Below are positions 1 to 6,721 of a DNA stretch of 36,739 nucleotides, in pieces. The notes under the pieces were generated by a model that worked only from the letters and a program-made list of their open reading frames with translations, did not search any database and was not told the origin of the DNA. The stretch comes from a virus, in the IMG/VR virus record IMGVR_UViG_3300031369_000007, positions 1-36,739 of that record; one strand, 5' to 3'. Each line of letters begins with the position of its first letter. The first letter of the stretch is position 1. The translations under genes were made by a program, and so were the position numbers.

Positions 1-127
1 TGGTTCATGCGGCTCCCGGGCCTGATCTCCGAGAACGCCGGGAGGATCCCGGGGATCGTGAGCTCGGCGTTCTCGCAGATGGCGAATCTGGCCGCGTACT
101 GGACCGGGTACGCGGTCGGCTGGACCG
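1..127. repeat. Terminal direct repeat, left copy (circular overlap)
   Basis: These 127 bases are identical to 36613-36739. The tape measure reading frame continues in phase across the joint (36,612 is divisible by 3), so the molecule is circular or circularly permuted and the duplication is an assembly overlap rather than a biological repeat. An overlap of exactly 127 is what a k=127 assembler would leave, which is an inference. Confidence 0.95.
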
Positions 128-807
128 TTCTGCAGCTCGCGCTGCTACCGGTCCGGGCCCTCTCGGCGATCGCTGCTCTGCCGGGTCTGGTCGGTCAGGT
201 CCTGTCCTGGGCGGCATCGCGTGGGCAGTCCGGGGGCGCTGTTGTCGTGTCCTGGGTCACGGCTCAGTTCCGTAGGATCCCTGGGGCGGTCGGGCGAGCA
301 CTGTCTGCCCTTCCTGGGACCGTGCAGTCCGCTGCTTCCGGAGCCGGGTCGTGGCTGTACCGGGCGGGGCAGGACATCGTCCGGGGCGCTATCCGTGGCG
401 TGCAGTCCATGGCCTCCTCGGCGTACAACTCCGTCGCGAACATCGGCGGCAACATGGTCTCGGGGTTCCGGGACGCTATCGGCTGGCATTCTCCGGCGGC
501 GGCTTTCATTCCTGGTGGTCAGGCCATCGTGCAGGGGATCCAGCAGGGGATCGGCCAGGCGTCCTCTCCCGCTGTGATGGCGGTCTCCGGGCTGGGGACT
601 CAGCTGGCCTCTGCCCTGCCCGGGCCGGCGGCGTCTTCCCCGGCAGCCCTGGCCTCGGGGGGGGGCGGGGCGACTCGGCTTCTCGTCGAGATCCGGGGCG
701 GAGACGGCTCCGCCCTCGACGACCTGCTCGTCCAGATCCTGAGGAAGAGGATCAGGGTCGAGGGCGGGGGCAGCGTCCAGGCTGCTTTCGGCACGGGGGG
801 ATGGTGA
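1..807 (+). CDS. Tape measure protein, C-terminal part
   Basis: This is the 3' end of the tape measure gene that starts at 34828. The window opens in the middle of the gene, and the frame is continuous when the 127-base overlap is collapsed, giving a protein of about 863 residues. The part here is rich in Gly, Ala and Ser. It contains the segment GWHSPAAAFIPGG, a W-H-S-P motif that recurs in the C-terminal region of siphovirus tape measure proteins. It ends with TGA at 805-807, one base before the ATG of the large tail protein at 809. The tape measure protein sets tail length and is packed inside the tail tube. I see no lytic enzyme domain in this part. Confidence 0.9.
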   Translation, partial: WFMRLPGLISENAGRIPGIVSSAFSQMANLAAYWTGYAVGWTVLQLALLPVRALSAIAALPGLVGQVLSWAASRGQSGGAVVVSWVTAQFRRIPGAVGRALSALPGTVQSAASGAGSWLYRAGQDIVRGAIRGVQSMASSAYNSVANIGGNMVSGFRDAIGWHSPAAAFIPGGQAIVQGIQQGIGQASSPAVMAVSGLGTQLASALPGPAASSPAALASGGGGATRLLVEIRGGDGSALDDLLVQILRKRIRVEGGGSVQAAFGTGGW

Positions 808-808
808 G

Positions 809-3800
809 ATGGCCTGGCCGGAGGAGCCCCTCCCGATCCAGATCGATCTGGACGTAGCCGGCACTACGACTAATGTCACGTCGTTCCACTATTCTCCGCG
901 GGGTATTCCGCGGGTGGTGCGGGGTCGGTCCGATGAGCAGACCTCTCCGTCTCCGGCCCGGATCGAGGGCCTGGTCCTGAACAACCGTGATGCCCGGTTC
1001 TCTCCGAGGGTTCCGGGGTCGCCGTGGTACGGGCTGATCGGGCGAGGTACTCCTCTGGCCATCGGTCTCCAGGGAGCTCCGACGCGCCTACTCCTGCCGG
1101 GGACGAAAGGCGACGTGATCGACGCTCCGGACTCGGCATCGCTGTCGATCACCGGGGACATCGAGGTCCGAGTAGACGCCCATCTCCTCCTGTATCGACC
1201 GCAGATCTGGTACCTGGCCTCGAAATGGGACTCGGCCGGGAACCAACGATCCTGGCTCCTGCGCGTCGAATCCGACGGGATCCTGCGCTGGTACTGGACC
1301 GCTGACGGCTCCACCCAGCTCTACGCAGCATCCACCGTCCCCCTGGAAACCAGTACCGGTCGCCTCGCGCTCGCCGTCACCCACGACGTGAACAACGGGG
1401 CCGGAGGGAACACGGCAAGGTTCTGGACGGCGCCGACCATGGCGGGACCCTGGACCGAGCTGGGAGACCCCGTGATCACGGCGGGGACCACGAGCCTGTA
1501 CGACTCCACCGCCGGCACAGAGATCGGAGGAGCGTCCCAGATCGTCTACCCGGACGCGGTCGGGGCCCTGTACGGGTGGGAGCTCTGGTCGGGGATCGCG
1601 ACCGCGGGCGGGACCCTGGTCTCCGGGATGGACCTGTCCGGACAGGCACCGGGCGCCGGGACGGTCTCGGACGGGACCCGGACCTGGACCCTCCAGGGAG
1701 GGACCTCTCTGGTCGATGTGGATCCCCGCGGGACCGCGGAGGTGGCGTCTCTGCCTCCCCGGTGGGATGTCACCGGACGAGACGCCACGGTCCTCCCGGA
1801 CGTGGCCGGGGTCCTGCGGCGTCTGGGGACAGGAGGGTCGTCCCTACGGTCTGCTTTGTACCGGTCGATCATGGGACAGGACCCGGACGCCTACTGGCCC
1901 TGCGAGGACGGGACCGACGCCACCTCCCTGGGATCACCGATACCTGGGGTCGAGCCGATGCAGATCACCGGGACACCGTCCCTGGCCTCGGACTCCTCGA
2001 TCGTAGGATCCGAGCCGCTGCCGATCCTCAAAGATGCGCAGCTCACGGGGTGGATGCCGCTCCCGTACTCGGCGACGGGTCAGTGCTCCGTGCAGTGGGT
2101 GATGCACGTCGACACCACCTCGGTGGCCCCGGGCGGTGGGCAGACCATCATGAGCGCGTACCTGACCGGAGGAACCGTCAGCCGGTGGGAGCTGTCCTAC
2201 CGCACGGGCGGAGGACTACGCCTCCTGATCTACGACACCGCAGGGACGATCGTGGATGACTCCGGGTCCATCGCCTTCGACCTGGACGACAAGATCGAAT
2301 TCGTGCAGGTCAGCCTCGTGGACAACGGGTCTGATATCGACTGGCGGATCATCGTGATCTTCTCCGGTCAGGTGGTGGCCCTGTACTGGGCCGATACTCT
2401 GGTCGGCTACTCCACGGGCGGGGTCCGGGTCGTCCGCGTGAACGAAGGCGGCGGTCTGGTCGATGTGACCGTCGGCCACGTGTATATCAGGTCAGCGGAG
2501 GTGACGACCGAGCACGACCTGGGGCTGTCTCTCGGTGGGTGGGCCGGAGAGACAGCAGCAGAGCGGATCCTGCGACTGTGCGACGAAGAAAATCTTCTCG
2601 GAGATGTCCGGGGAGATCCCGGACGGACCCCGGTGATGGGTCCTCAGCCCCGAGGGACTCTCCTGGCAGCGCTTACGGAGTGTGAGACCGCGGATGGGGG
2701 GCTGCTGTACGAGCCGCGGAACTGGGTCGGGATCGGGTACCGGACCCTACGGTCGATGCTCGACCAGGCCCCGGCCGTGTCCCTGGCGTACGCCGGACAT
2801 CAGCTGGCCCCTCCTTTCGAGCCTGAGGACGATGACCAGCGGGCTCGGAACGACGTGACGGTCCGGCGCACGGAGGGATCGCTGGCCCGGGTGGTGGACG
2901 TGACGGGTCCGGTAGGGACGACAGAGATCGGCGTGTATGCCGAGGACGTCCAGGTCAATGTCCAGACGGATGGGCAGCTCGCTGACCTCGCTGGATGGCG
3001 TCTCCGTCAGGGGACCGTGGCTGACCCACGTCTCCCGAGGCTGAAGGTGGATCTGGCGACTCCTGAGGTCCTGGCTGATCCCGTGGTGTCCGAGGACATC
3101 CTGGCAGTGGACATCGGGGACATCGTGGAGGTAACCAGTCCGCCGGCGGAGCTGTCTCCGAATCCTCTGCGGTTCCGTGTCACGGGGCTGGCGGAGACGA
3201 TGGCCCAGTACCAGCATTCGGTGGAGGCTTCGGGAGGGCCGGCTGCCGGCCTGGACACGATGATCTGGCAAACAAGCGTTACTTTCGGTGACGATTTCGA
3301 GTCGGGGGGGACGGCGGCGTGGCCGACGGTCACGGGGGCGGTGTCCGTGGTCGCGGCCGCGGCCCGGGCCGGGTCGTACGGGCTACGGCTCAGCCCCGGC
3401 GGGGGGGCCGCGGCCACGGTCGCGACCTCGACCACGAAATGGGACCAGGACATGGTCTGGGGGACGGCTGTGTTGCGGTTCCGGCTCGGGACGCTCACCG
3501 CGTCCGGGACGTCGATGGACCTGGTGACGCTCCGGAACACCGCCGGAACCGGACACCTGGATTTCTTCGTCCATTCGACGGCGAGGACGTTCTGGGTTGA
3601 TCTGGTGGGGGGGTCCAGTGAGCTCGACACGGGGGTGACCGCGGACACGGGGGTTTGGCACGACCTGCAGCTGCGGGTGTTCTATGGGCATACGCAGTGG
3701 TGGGCGTGGGTTCAGCTCGATGGGGTCGAGTACGGGCCGATCACCCAGGCCACAGCAACGCCCTCGTTCGTCCGGTCCTTCCACCTGGGGACCACGTCAA

Positions 3801-4168
3801 CCACGAAAACGTACGAGGTCGATGTCGACTCGGTAGCCATCGTGGTCGGGGATCAGGAGCCGGACTCGTGGTGGGAGGTGTGCTCCCGGTGGGACACGTC
3901 TGCGGCAACGCTCACGGCCGGAGTCACGGCGGCCGCGACGACTCTCCAGGTCACAACCCCGGCCGGAGACCCCGTGTGGACCACGAACGAGGAGGATCTG
4001 CCGTTCGATGTCGGTGTGGGGGGGGAGCGGATCCGGGTCGAGGCCGTGACCGGGGCGACATCGCCGCAGACCATGACCGTGGTCCGGTCCGTGAACGGCG
4101 TGACCCTGACCCACGCCGCGGGGGATCCGGTCAGTTTGTGGAAGCCCTCGTACTACGCGATCAATTAG
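809..4168 (+). CDS. Large minor tail protein with lectin-like domains
   Basis: This 1,119-residue protein follows the tape measure gene directly, where distal tail or tail-associated proteins are encoded. Its N-terminus resembles the first domain of actinophage minor tail proteins. About residues 95-295, 355-565 and 825-1025 each look like a concanavalin A or LamG-type beta-sandwich: alternating beta strands, W-rich edges, and phrases such as IWYLASKWD, DPDAYWPCEDG and HLDFFVHSTARTFWV. Between the second and third lies a region like a baseplate-hub fold. The C-terminus (about 1035-1119) has the DLPFDVGVGGERIRVEAVTG phrase common at the end of Streptomyces phage tail proteins. It is probably the main host-surface-binding protein. 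Domain boundaries were judged by eye. Confidence 0.8.
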   Translation: MAWPEEPLPIQIDLDVAGTTTNVTSFHYSPRGIPRVVRGRSDEQTSPSPARIEGLVLNNRDARFSPRVPGSPWYGLIGRGTPLAIGLQGAPTRLLLPGTKGDVIDAPDSASLSITGDIEVRVDAHLLLYRPQIWYLASKWDSAGNQRSWLLRVESDGILRWYWTADGSTQLYAASTVPLETSTGRLALAVTHDVNNGAGGNTARFWTAPTMAGPWTELGDPVITAGTTSLYDSTAGTEIGGASQIVYPDAVGALYGWELWSGIATAGGTLVSGMDLSGQAPGAGTVSDGTRTWTLQGGTSLVDVDPRGTAEVASLPPRWDVTGRDATVLPDVAGVLRRLGTGGSSLRSALYRSIMGQDPDAYWPCEDGTDATSLGSPIPGVEPMQITGTPSLASDSSIVGSEPLPILKDAQLTGWMPLPYSATGQCSVQWVMHVDTTSVAPGGGQTIMSAYLTGGTVSRWELSYRTGGGLRLLIYDTAGTIVDDSGSIAFDLDDKIEFVQVSLVDNGSDIDWRIIVIFSGQVVALYWADTLVGYSTGGVRVVRVNEGGGLVDVTVGHVYIRSAEVTTEHDLGLSLGGWAGETAAERILRLCDEENLLGDVRGDPGRTPVMGPQPRGTLLAALTECETADGGLLYEPRNWVGIGYRTLRSMLDQAPAVSLAYAGHQLAPPFEPEDDDQRARNDVTVRRTEGSLARVVDVTGPVGTTEIGVYAEDVQVNVQTDGQLADLAGWRLRQGTVADPRLPRLKVDLATPEVLADPVVSEDILAVDIGDIVEVTSPPAELSPNPLRFRVTGLAETMAQYQHSVEASGGPAAGLDTMIWQTSVTFGDDFESGGTAAWPTVTGAVSVVAAAARAGSYGLRLSPGGGAAATVATSTTKWDQDMVWGTAVLRFRLGTLTASGTSMDLVTLRNTAGTGHLDFFVHSTARTFWVDLVGGSSELDTGVTADTGVWHDLQLRVFYGHTQWWAWVQLDGVEYGPITQATATPSFVRSFHLGTTSTTKTYEVDVDSVAIVVGDQEPDSWWEVCSRWDTSAATLTAGVTAAATTLQVTTPAGDPVWTTNEEDLPFDVGVGGERIRVEAVTGATSPQTMTVVRSVNGVTLTHAAGDPVSLWKPSYYAIN

Positions 4169-4180
4169 AGGAGAGTTGGC

Positions 4181-4618
4181 ATGGTTCTTGCTGGTGAGAG
4201 GGCTAAAGCCTCGGATCTCGCGGCGCTGGAGTCCGTGGCCTGGACTCCTTTCACACCGACGTGGACGAACCTGACGGTCGGGGCCGGGGGGGTCGGCACG
4301 TACTCGTACTGCAAGATTGGGCGCCTGATCGTGGCGTCGTATGAGTTCGTGTTGGGGACGGGGTCGGCGGTGGGGACGGGGCCGTACGTGACGCTCCCGG
4401 TCCCGGCGTCCTCGAACCAGCTGATCGCAGCGGTGTCGGAGTACCGGGATTCGGCGCCAGCGGGCGTGTACTGGGGGGTCGCGTTGCAGTCTGGGTCGGT
4501 GATGCTGATGTGTCGGATGAGTGCGGAGGCTCGGACGGCGGTCACGGCGGCGGCGCCGTTCACGTGGGCCACCGGAGACAGCATCCGGTTCACCATCACG
4601 TACCAGTCAGCAAGCTGA
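4181..4618 (+). CDS. Small tail-tip or minor structural protein
   Basis: A 145-residue protein starting 12 bases after the large tail protein, with AGGAG 8 bases before the ATG. The N-terminus (GERAKASDLAALE) and the following WTPFTPTWTNLTV..G..TYSYCKIGR pattern match a small beta-rich protein often encoded at the end of actinophage tail operons. It is thought to be part of the tail tip or fibre. No catalytic motif is visible. It is the last rightward late gene, and the leftward tRNA-like genes begin 5 bases downstream, so transcription converges here. Confidence 0.65.
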   Translation: MVLAGERAKASDLAALESVAWTPFTPTWTNLTVGAGGVGTYSYCKIGRLIVASYEFVLGTGSAVGTGPYVTLPVPASSNQLIAAVSEYRDSAPAGVYWGVALQSGSVMLMCRMSAEARTAVTAAAPFTWATGDSIRFTITYQSAS

Positions 4619-4622
4619 TATG

Positions 4623-4723
4623 TCCCGTAGGTCGGATTCGCACCGACGTCCTTGCCCGTGGGTGGATTGTCCCCAGCTGTAGGTCCACCGACGGAGCACG
4701 CTCTACTGCTGAGCTACTACGGG
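4623..4723 (-). tRNA. tRNA-like gene with a 36-nt anticodon loop
   Basis: Read on the minus strand, this 101-nt element forms a near-canonical cloverleaf. The acceptor stem is CCCGTAG with CTACGGG, followed by TA, D arm GCTC-AGCAGTA-GAGC, one G, anticodon stem TGCTC with GGGCA, variable region AGGAC, T arm GTCGG-TGCGAAT-CCGAC, and discriminator A; CCA is not encoded. The anticodon loop is 36 nt instead of 7 and has its own hairpin (GGTGGA with TCCACC). There is no T33 in the expected place, so no anticodon can be assigned. It could be an intron-bearing tRNA, a decoy, or a decayed tRNA. The D loop also lacks the usual GG pair. Confidence 0.55.
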
Positions 4724-4726
4724 CAC

Positions 4727-4744
4727 CCCGGTGCTCGTCCCGGG
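4727..4744. other. Hairpin just 5' of the first tRNA-like gene
   Basis: CCCGG and CCGGG close a loop containing GTGCTC, ending 3 nt before the 5' end of the tRNA-like gene on the minus strand. A hairpin with the same GTGCTC element sits 2 nt before the other tRNA-like gene (5082-5102), which suggests a shared 5' processing or protein-binding element. Confidence 0.4.
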
Positions 4745-4801
4745 ATGATGTCCGCTTCTCCCGTGCTGAGCGATCACGCCTGGCGGCGTGCACCACGGGC
4801 C

Positions 4802-4847
4802 ACGGCCATGACCGGTACTCTATCTCTCGACCGCTGAGCTCGGCCGT
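4802..4847 (-). other. Small tRNA-like fold without a T arm
   Basis: On the minus strand a closing stem ACGGCC with GGCCGT encloses a D-arm-like hairpin (GCTC-AGCGGTC-GAGA, 3 good pairs) and a second hairpin with a 7-nt loop GTACCGG. The D-arm wording is very close to true tRNAs, but there is no T arm and the sequence runs straight into the closing stem. It may be a decayed third tRNA or a distinct small structured RNA. Confidence 0.3.
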
Positions 4848-4869
4848 CGCCTGTGGCCGGGCTCGACAG

Positions 4870-4947
4870 ATAGTCCCCACCCGCGTGGGGGTGGCCCGGT
4901 GTAGGTGAGCCGTAGCGAGTTGTCCCCGCCCACGCGGGGGTAGGAAA
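4870..4947 (+). repeat. Pair of type I-E CRISPR-repeat-like hairpins
   Basis: Two 29-nt units, 4870-4898 and 4919-4947, each have the form TNGTCCCC followed by a six-base hairpin stem (CCCCAC with GTGGGG, and CCCCGC with GCGGGG) and GGT. The second unit matches the mini-array repeat at 18087 in 22 of its first 24 bases. The gap between them is only 20 nt, shorter than the 32-33 nt of true I-E spacers, and the 3' ends diverge. They read on the + strand although the surrounding genes are on the minus strand. Whether they are solitary repeat units, a decayed array or unrelated hairpins is open. Confidence 0.5.
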
Positions 4948-4952
4948 CAGTT

Positions 4953-4980
4953 GAGCCCCCCACCATGAGGTGGGGGGCTC
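4953..4980 (-). terminator. Strong hairpin, probable leftward terminator
   Basis: A perfect 12-bp stem (GAGCCCCCCACC with GGTGGGGGGCTC) closed by the tetraloop ATGA on the + strand. On the minus strand it lies just downstream of the tRNA-like gene at 4994-5079 and is followed by AACTGTTTCC, a weak U-rich tail. It may instead stabilise the 3' end of the leftward transcript. Confidence 0.55.
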
Positions 4981-4993
4981 GCTGGCGTTGTTG

Positions 4994-5079
4994 TCCTGTC
5001 GGACGGATTCGAACCGTCGTCTGCCCACGGCGGACGTGAGTCCCAACGTGGGTCCTCTTGGCCACTGAGGTACGACAGG
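4994..5079 (-). tRNA. tRNA-like gene with a 19-nt anticodon loop
   Basis: The minus strand gives an 86-nt cloverleaf with perfect stems: acceptor CCTGTCG with CGACAGG, then TA, D arm CCTC-AGTGGCCAA-GAGG, A, anticodon stem CCCAC with GTGGG, variable CAGAC, T arm GACGG-TTCGAAT-CCGTC, and discriminator A; CCA is not encoded. The anticodon loop is 19 nt, with an inner GGAC-TCAC-GTCC hairpin. If about 12 nt were an intron after position 37, the loop would begin GTTGGG and read as tRNA-Pro(TGG). That is inference, since bacterial tRNAs rarely carry such short introns. An automatic caller may report a type II tRNA because of the 86-nt length. Confidence 0.65.
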
Positions 5080-5081
5080 CA

Positions 5082-5102
5082 CCTCCAGTGCTCACCTGGA
5101 GG
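5082..5102. other. Hairpin just 5' of the second tRNA-like gene
   Basis: CCTCCAG and CTGGAGG close the loop TGCTCAC, 2 nt before the 5' end of the tRNA-like gene on the minus strand. It shares the GTGCTC element and position with the hairpin at 4727-4744. Confidence 0.4.
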
Positions 5103-5216
5103 AGGGACTGCTGGTCACGGTTGAGCCTCCCGGTACCACTGCTGTCCACCAAGAATACCGATACTACTAGGCAGCAAACAGAGAGTCATACCGATTAAAA
5201 ACCTCCATTCTTTAGG

Positions 5217-6047
5217 CTATTCGATCGAGTGACGGGGGCATTGCTGGTACCGGGCGGTTTCCGGGCAGGTTCGGCCTAACGCGAGCAGCATCCCATGGTG
5301 TCCCTCCCGTAGCGGGACTCCCTTAGGGACCGGGACAGCCTTTACGTAGACGAGCTCATGACCGGTGTACTGGCACTCGGACAGGGTCGCGAACAGGTCG
5401 TTCGCGGTGATGGGCACGGCCGGGTAGTCGACCCCGCCGACCGCGTACCCCGTGGACTCGGCCATGCACGCGATCGCGTACGGCGCCCCAGGCCGGAGCG
5501 ACCGCAGGAACGAACACACAGCGGCCGCGAACTCTGCCCTGGACGAGGTCATGGACTCAGCGACGAAACACATCGTCCCAAGATCGAAAGCCTGTTCCAT
5601 CCCCAGGGACAGGAGGTCTGCCCGTGACGTGTTGAGCGCTGTCCGGGCCATCGCCCAGGTCAGGGTGGTATTCAGCCAGGGGTTCCCTGCTTCCCGAGCC
5701 CGGTCCCAGTACGGGTCCCACCGTTCGAGGGCCTCACGGTCCCCGGAGCGCAGCAGTCTTATTTCTGATTTCAACCAGTCCAGGTTGGCCTGACCGGGGT
5801 CGATGAGGACGATTTCGGCGGTTAGGGGCATCATCGTCATCGCCGGGTACAAGTTCGACCCGGCACCCATGTCCACACCGATGGGATAATCCTCTGTCTG
5901 AGGATGCTCCAGGAAATGTTTCTTGAAATGATTGGCGCACGCCAGGATGATCCGCGCGTCATCGTCGCGGACCTGTGGTGAGTAGTTCTTTTCCTGGTAT
6001 GTTACCGGGTCAAACCGGTCCCAATCGATGGAGGAGTTTTTTTCCAT
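5217..6047 (-). CDS. SCO2525-family SAM-dependent methyltransferase
   Basis: This 276-residue protein has the Rossmann motif I as GVDMGAGSNLYPA (about residues 57-69), followed by an acidic EIVLIDPG at the end of strand 2, as in SAM-dependent methyltransferases. The N-terminal wording (WDRFDPVTYQEKNY) and the N-L-Y-P signature match the actinobacterial SCO2525 family, whose substrate I do not know. It belongs to small-molecule-type methyltransferases rather than DNA methyltransferases: no DPPY or PC motif is seen. Its ATG overlaps the stop of the upstream exonuclease gene by 1 base (TGATG), so the two are translationally coupled. It is the last protein gene before the tRNA-like region, so its target could be a structured RNA or a host metabolite; this is speculation. 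Confidence 0.7.
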   Translation of the reverse strand: MEKNSSIDWDRFDPVTYQEKNYSPQVRDDDARIILACANHFKKHFLEHPQTEDYPIGVDMGAGSNLYPAMTMMPLTAEIVLIDPGQANLDWLKSEIRLLRSGDREALERWDPYWDRAREAGNPWLNTTLTWAMARTALNTSRADLLSLGMEQAFDLGTMCFVAESMTSSRAEFAAAVCSFLRSLRPGAPYAIACMAESTGYAVGGVDYPAVPITANDLFATLSECQYTGHELVYVKAVPVPKGVPLREGHHGMLLALGRTCPETARYQQCPRHSIE

Positions 6048-6721
6048 CAGGGGGTCTCCTCCAGGGCTTCGGCGGCGGCCTCCCAGATACCATGCTGCCA
6101 GTGCTGGGAGAGCACACGGGGATCACCCCGGTGCACGGTATCCCATATCTCCGCTGCCCATCTGGCGTCTCTGCCGGCGGTGTGCCTGATCCCCGGTCCG
6201 GGAGGTTCGACACCGACAGCCAGCGATAGGGCCGTTGAGTTGTATGGCGGTGTCAGGATGCGGCGGAGCGCGTCCCGCTCAGGAGCCGTCAGCACGGTTG
6301 TCTGCTCCAGGGCCCGCAGATAGCCGACCGCCAACGTTTCCACATCCTGGACGTGGTAATGCCAGGGGGGGTCGAAGCCGGGGAGCGACTGCCGGATGAT
6401 CCGGTCGTTGAATCCTGGCACGGCCCCGACAAGGATCGGCTTCGTCCCGTCTGGATTGGGGGTGAAGGTTTTCTTCAGCCAGGCAGCTGCCTCCGTTCTG
6501 TCGAGGGCTGCGACCGAGTCGTACCGGTCCTCGTAGTCCGCCCGGAATGTCTGGGGCAGTCTCAGGTAGTCGTAGGGCCCGAAGGGCTGGACGAAGACTG
6601 CCGAGACCTCTCCTGGCCCAGTGCTGAGACATGGACAGACCGCGATCTCCCAGATGGAGGCCCGGGAGTCGAGACCCGTGGCCTCGGTGTCCAGGGCAAT
6701 GACGCGGGTCACAGTGGCCAT
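6047..6721 (-). CDS. DEDDh 3'-5' exonuclease (second of a pair)
   Basis: 224 residues with ExoI DTEATG near the N-terminus, an ExoII-like GFNDRIIRQSL, and ExoIII HTAGRD (H-x4-D) near the C-terminus, as in the DnaQ/RNase T superfamily. I chose ATG 6721 because DTEATG then lies about 10 residues in, as usual; the longer open frame upstream is an antisense-like Arg/Pro-rich shadow. The start overlaps the end of the first exonuclease gene by 13 bases. It probably degrades DNA or RNA ends; the natural substrate cannot be told from motifs. Confidence 0.7.
   Translation of the reverse strand: MATVTRVIALDTEATGLDSRASIWEIAVCPCLSTGPGEVSAVFVQPFGPYDYLRLPQTFRADYEDRYDSVAALDRTEAAAWLKKTFTPNPDGTKPILVGAVPGFNDRIIRQSLPGFDPPWHYHVQDVETLAVGYLRALEQTTVLTAPERDALRRILTPPYNSTALSLAVGVEPPGPGIRHTAGRDARWAAEIWDTVHRGDPRVLSQHWQHGIWEAAAEALEETP

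Noticed and set aside
4510-4908. Open frames running across the tRNA-like region on either strand
   Set aside because: Arg/Ser-rich with no ribosome site and no motif; the region's conserved signal is RNA structure.
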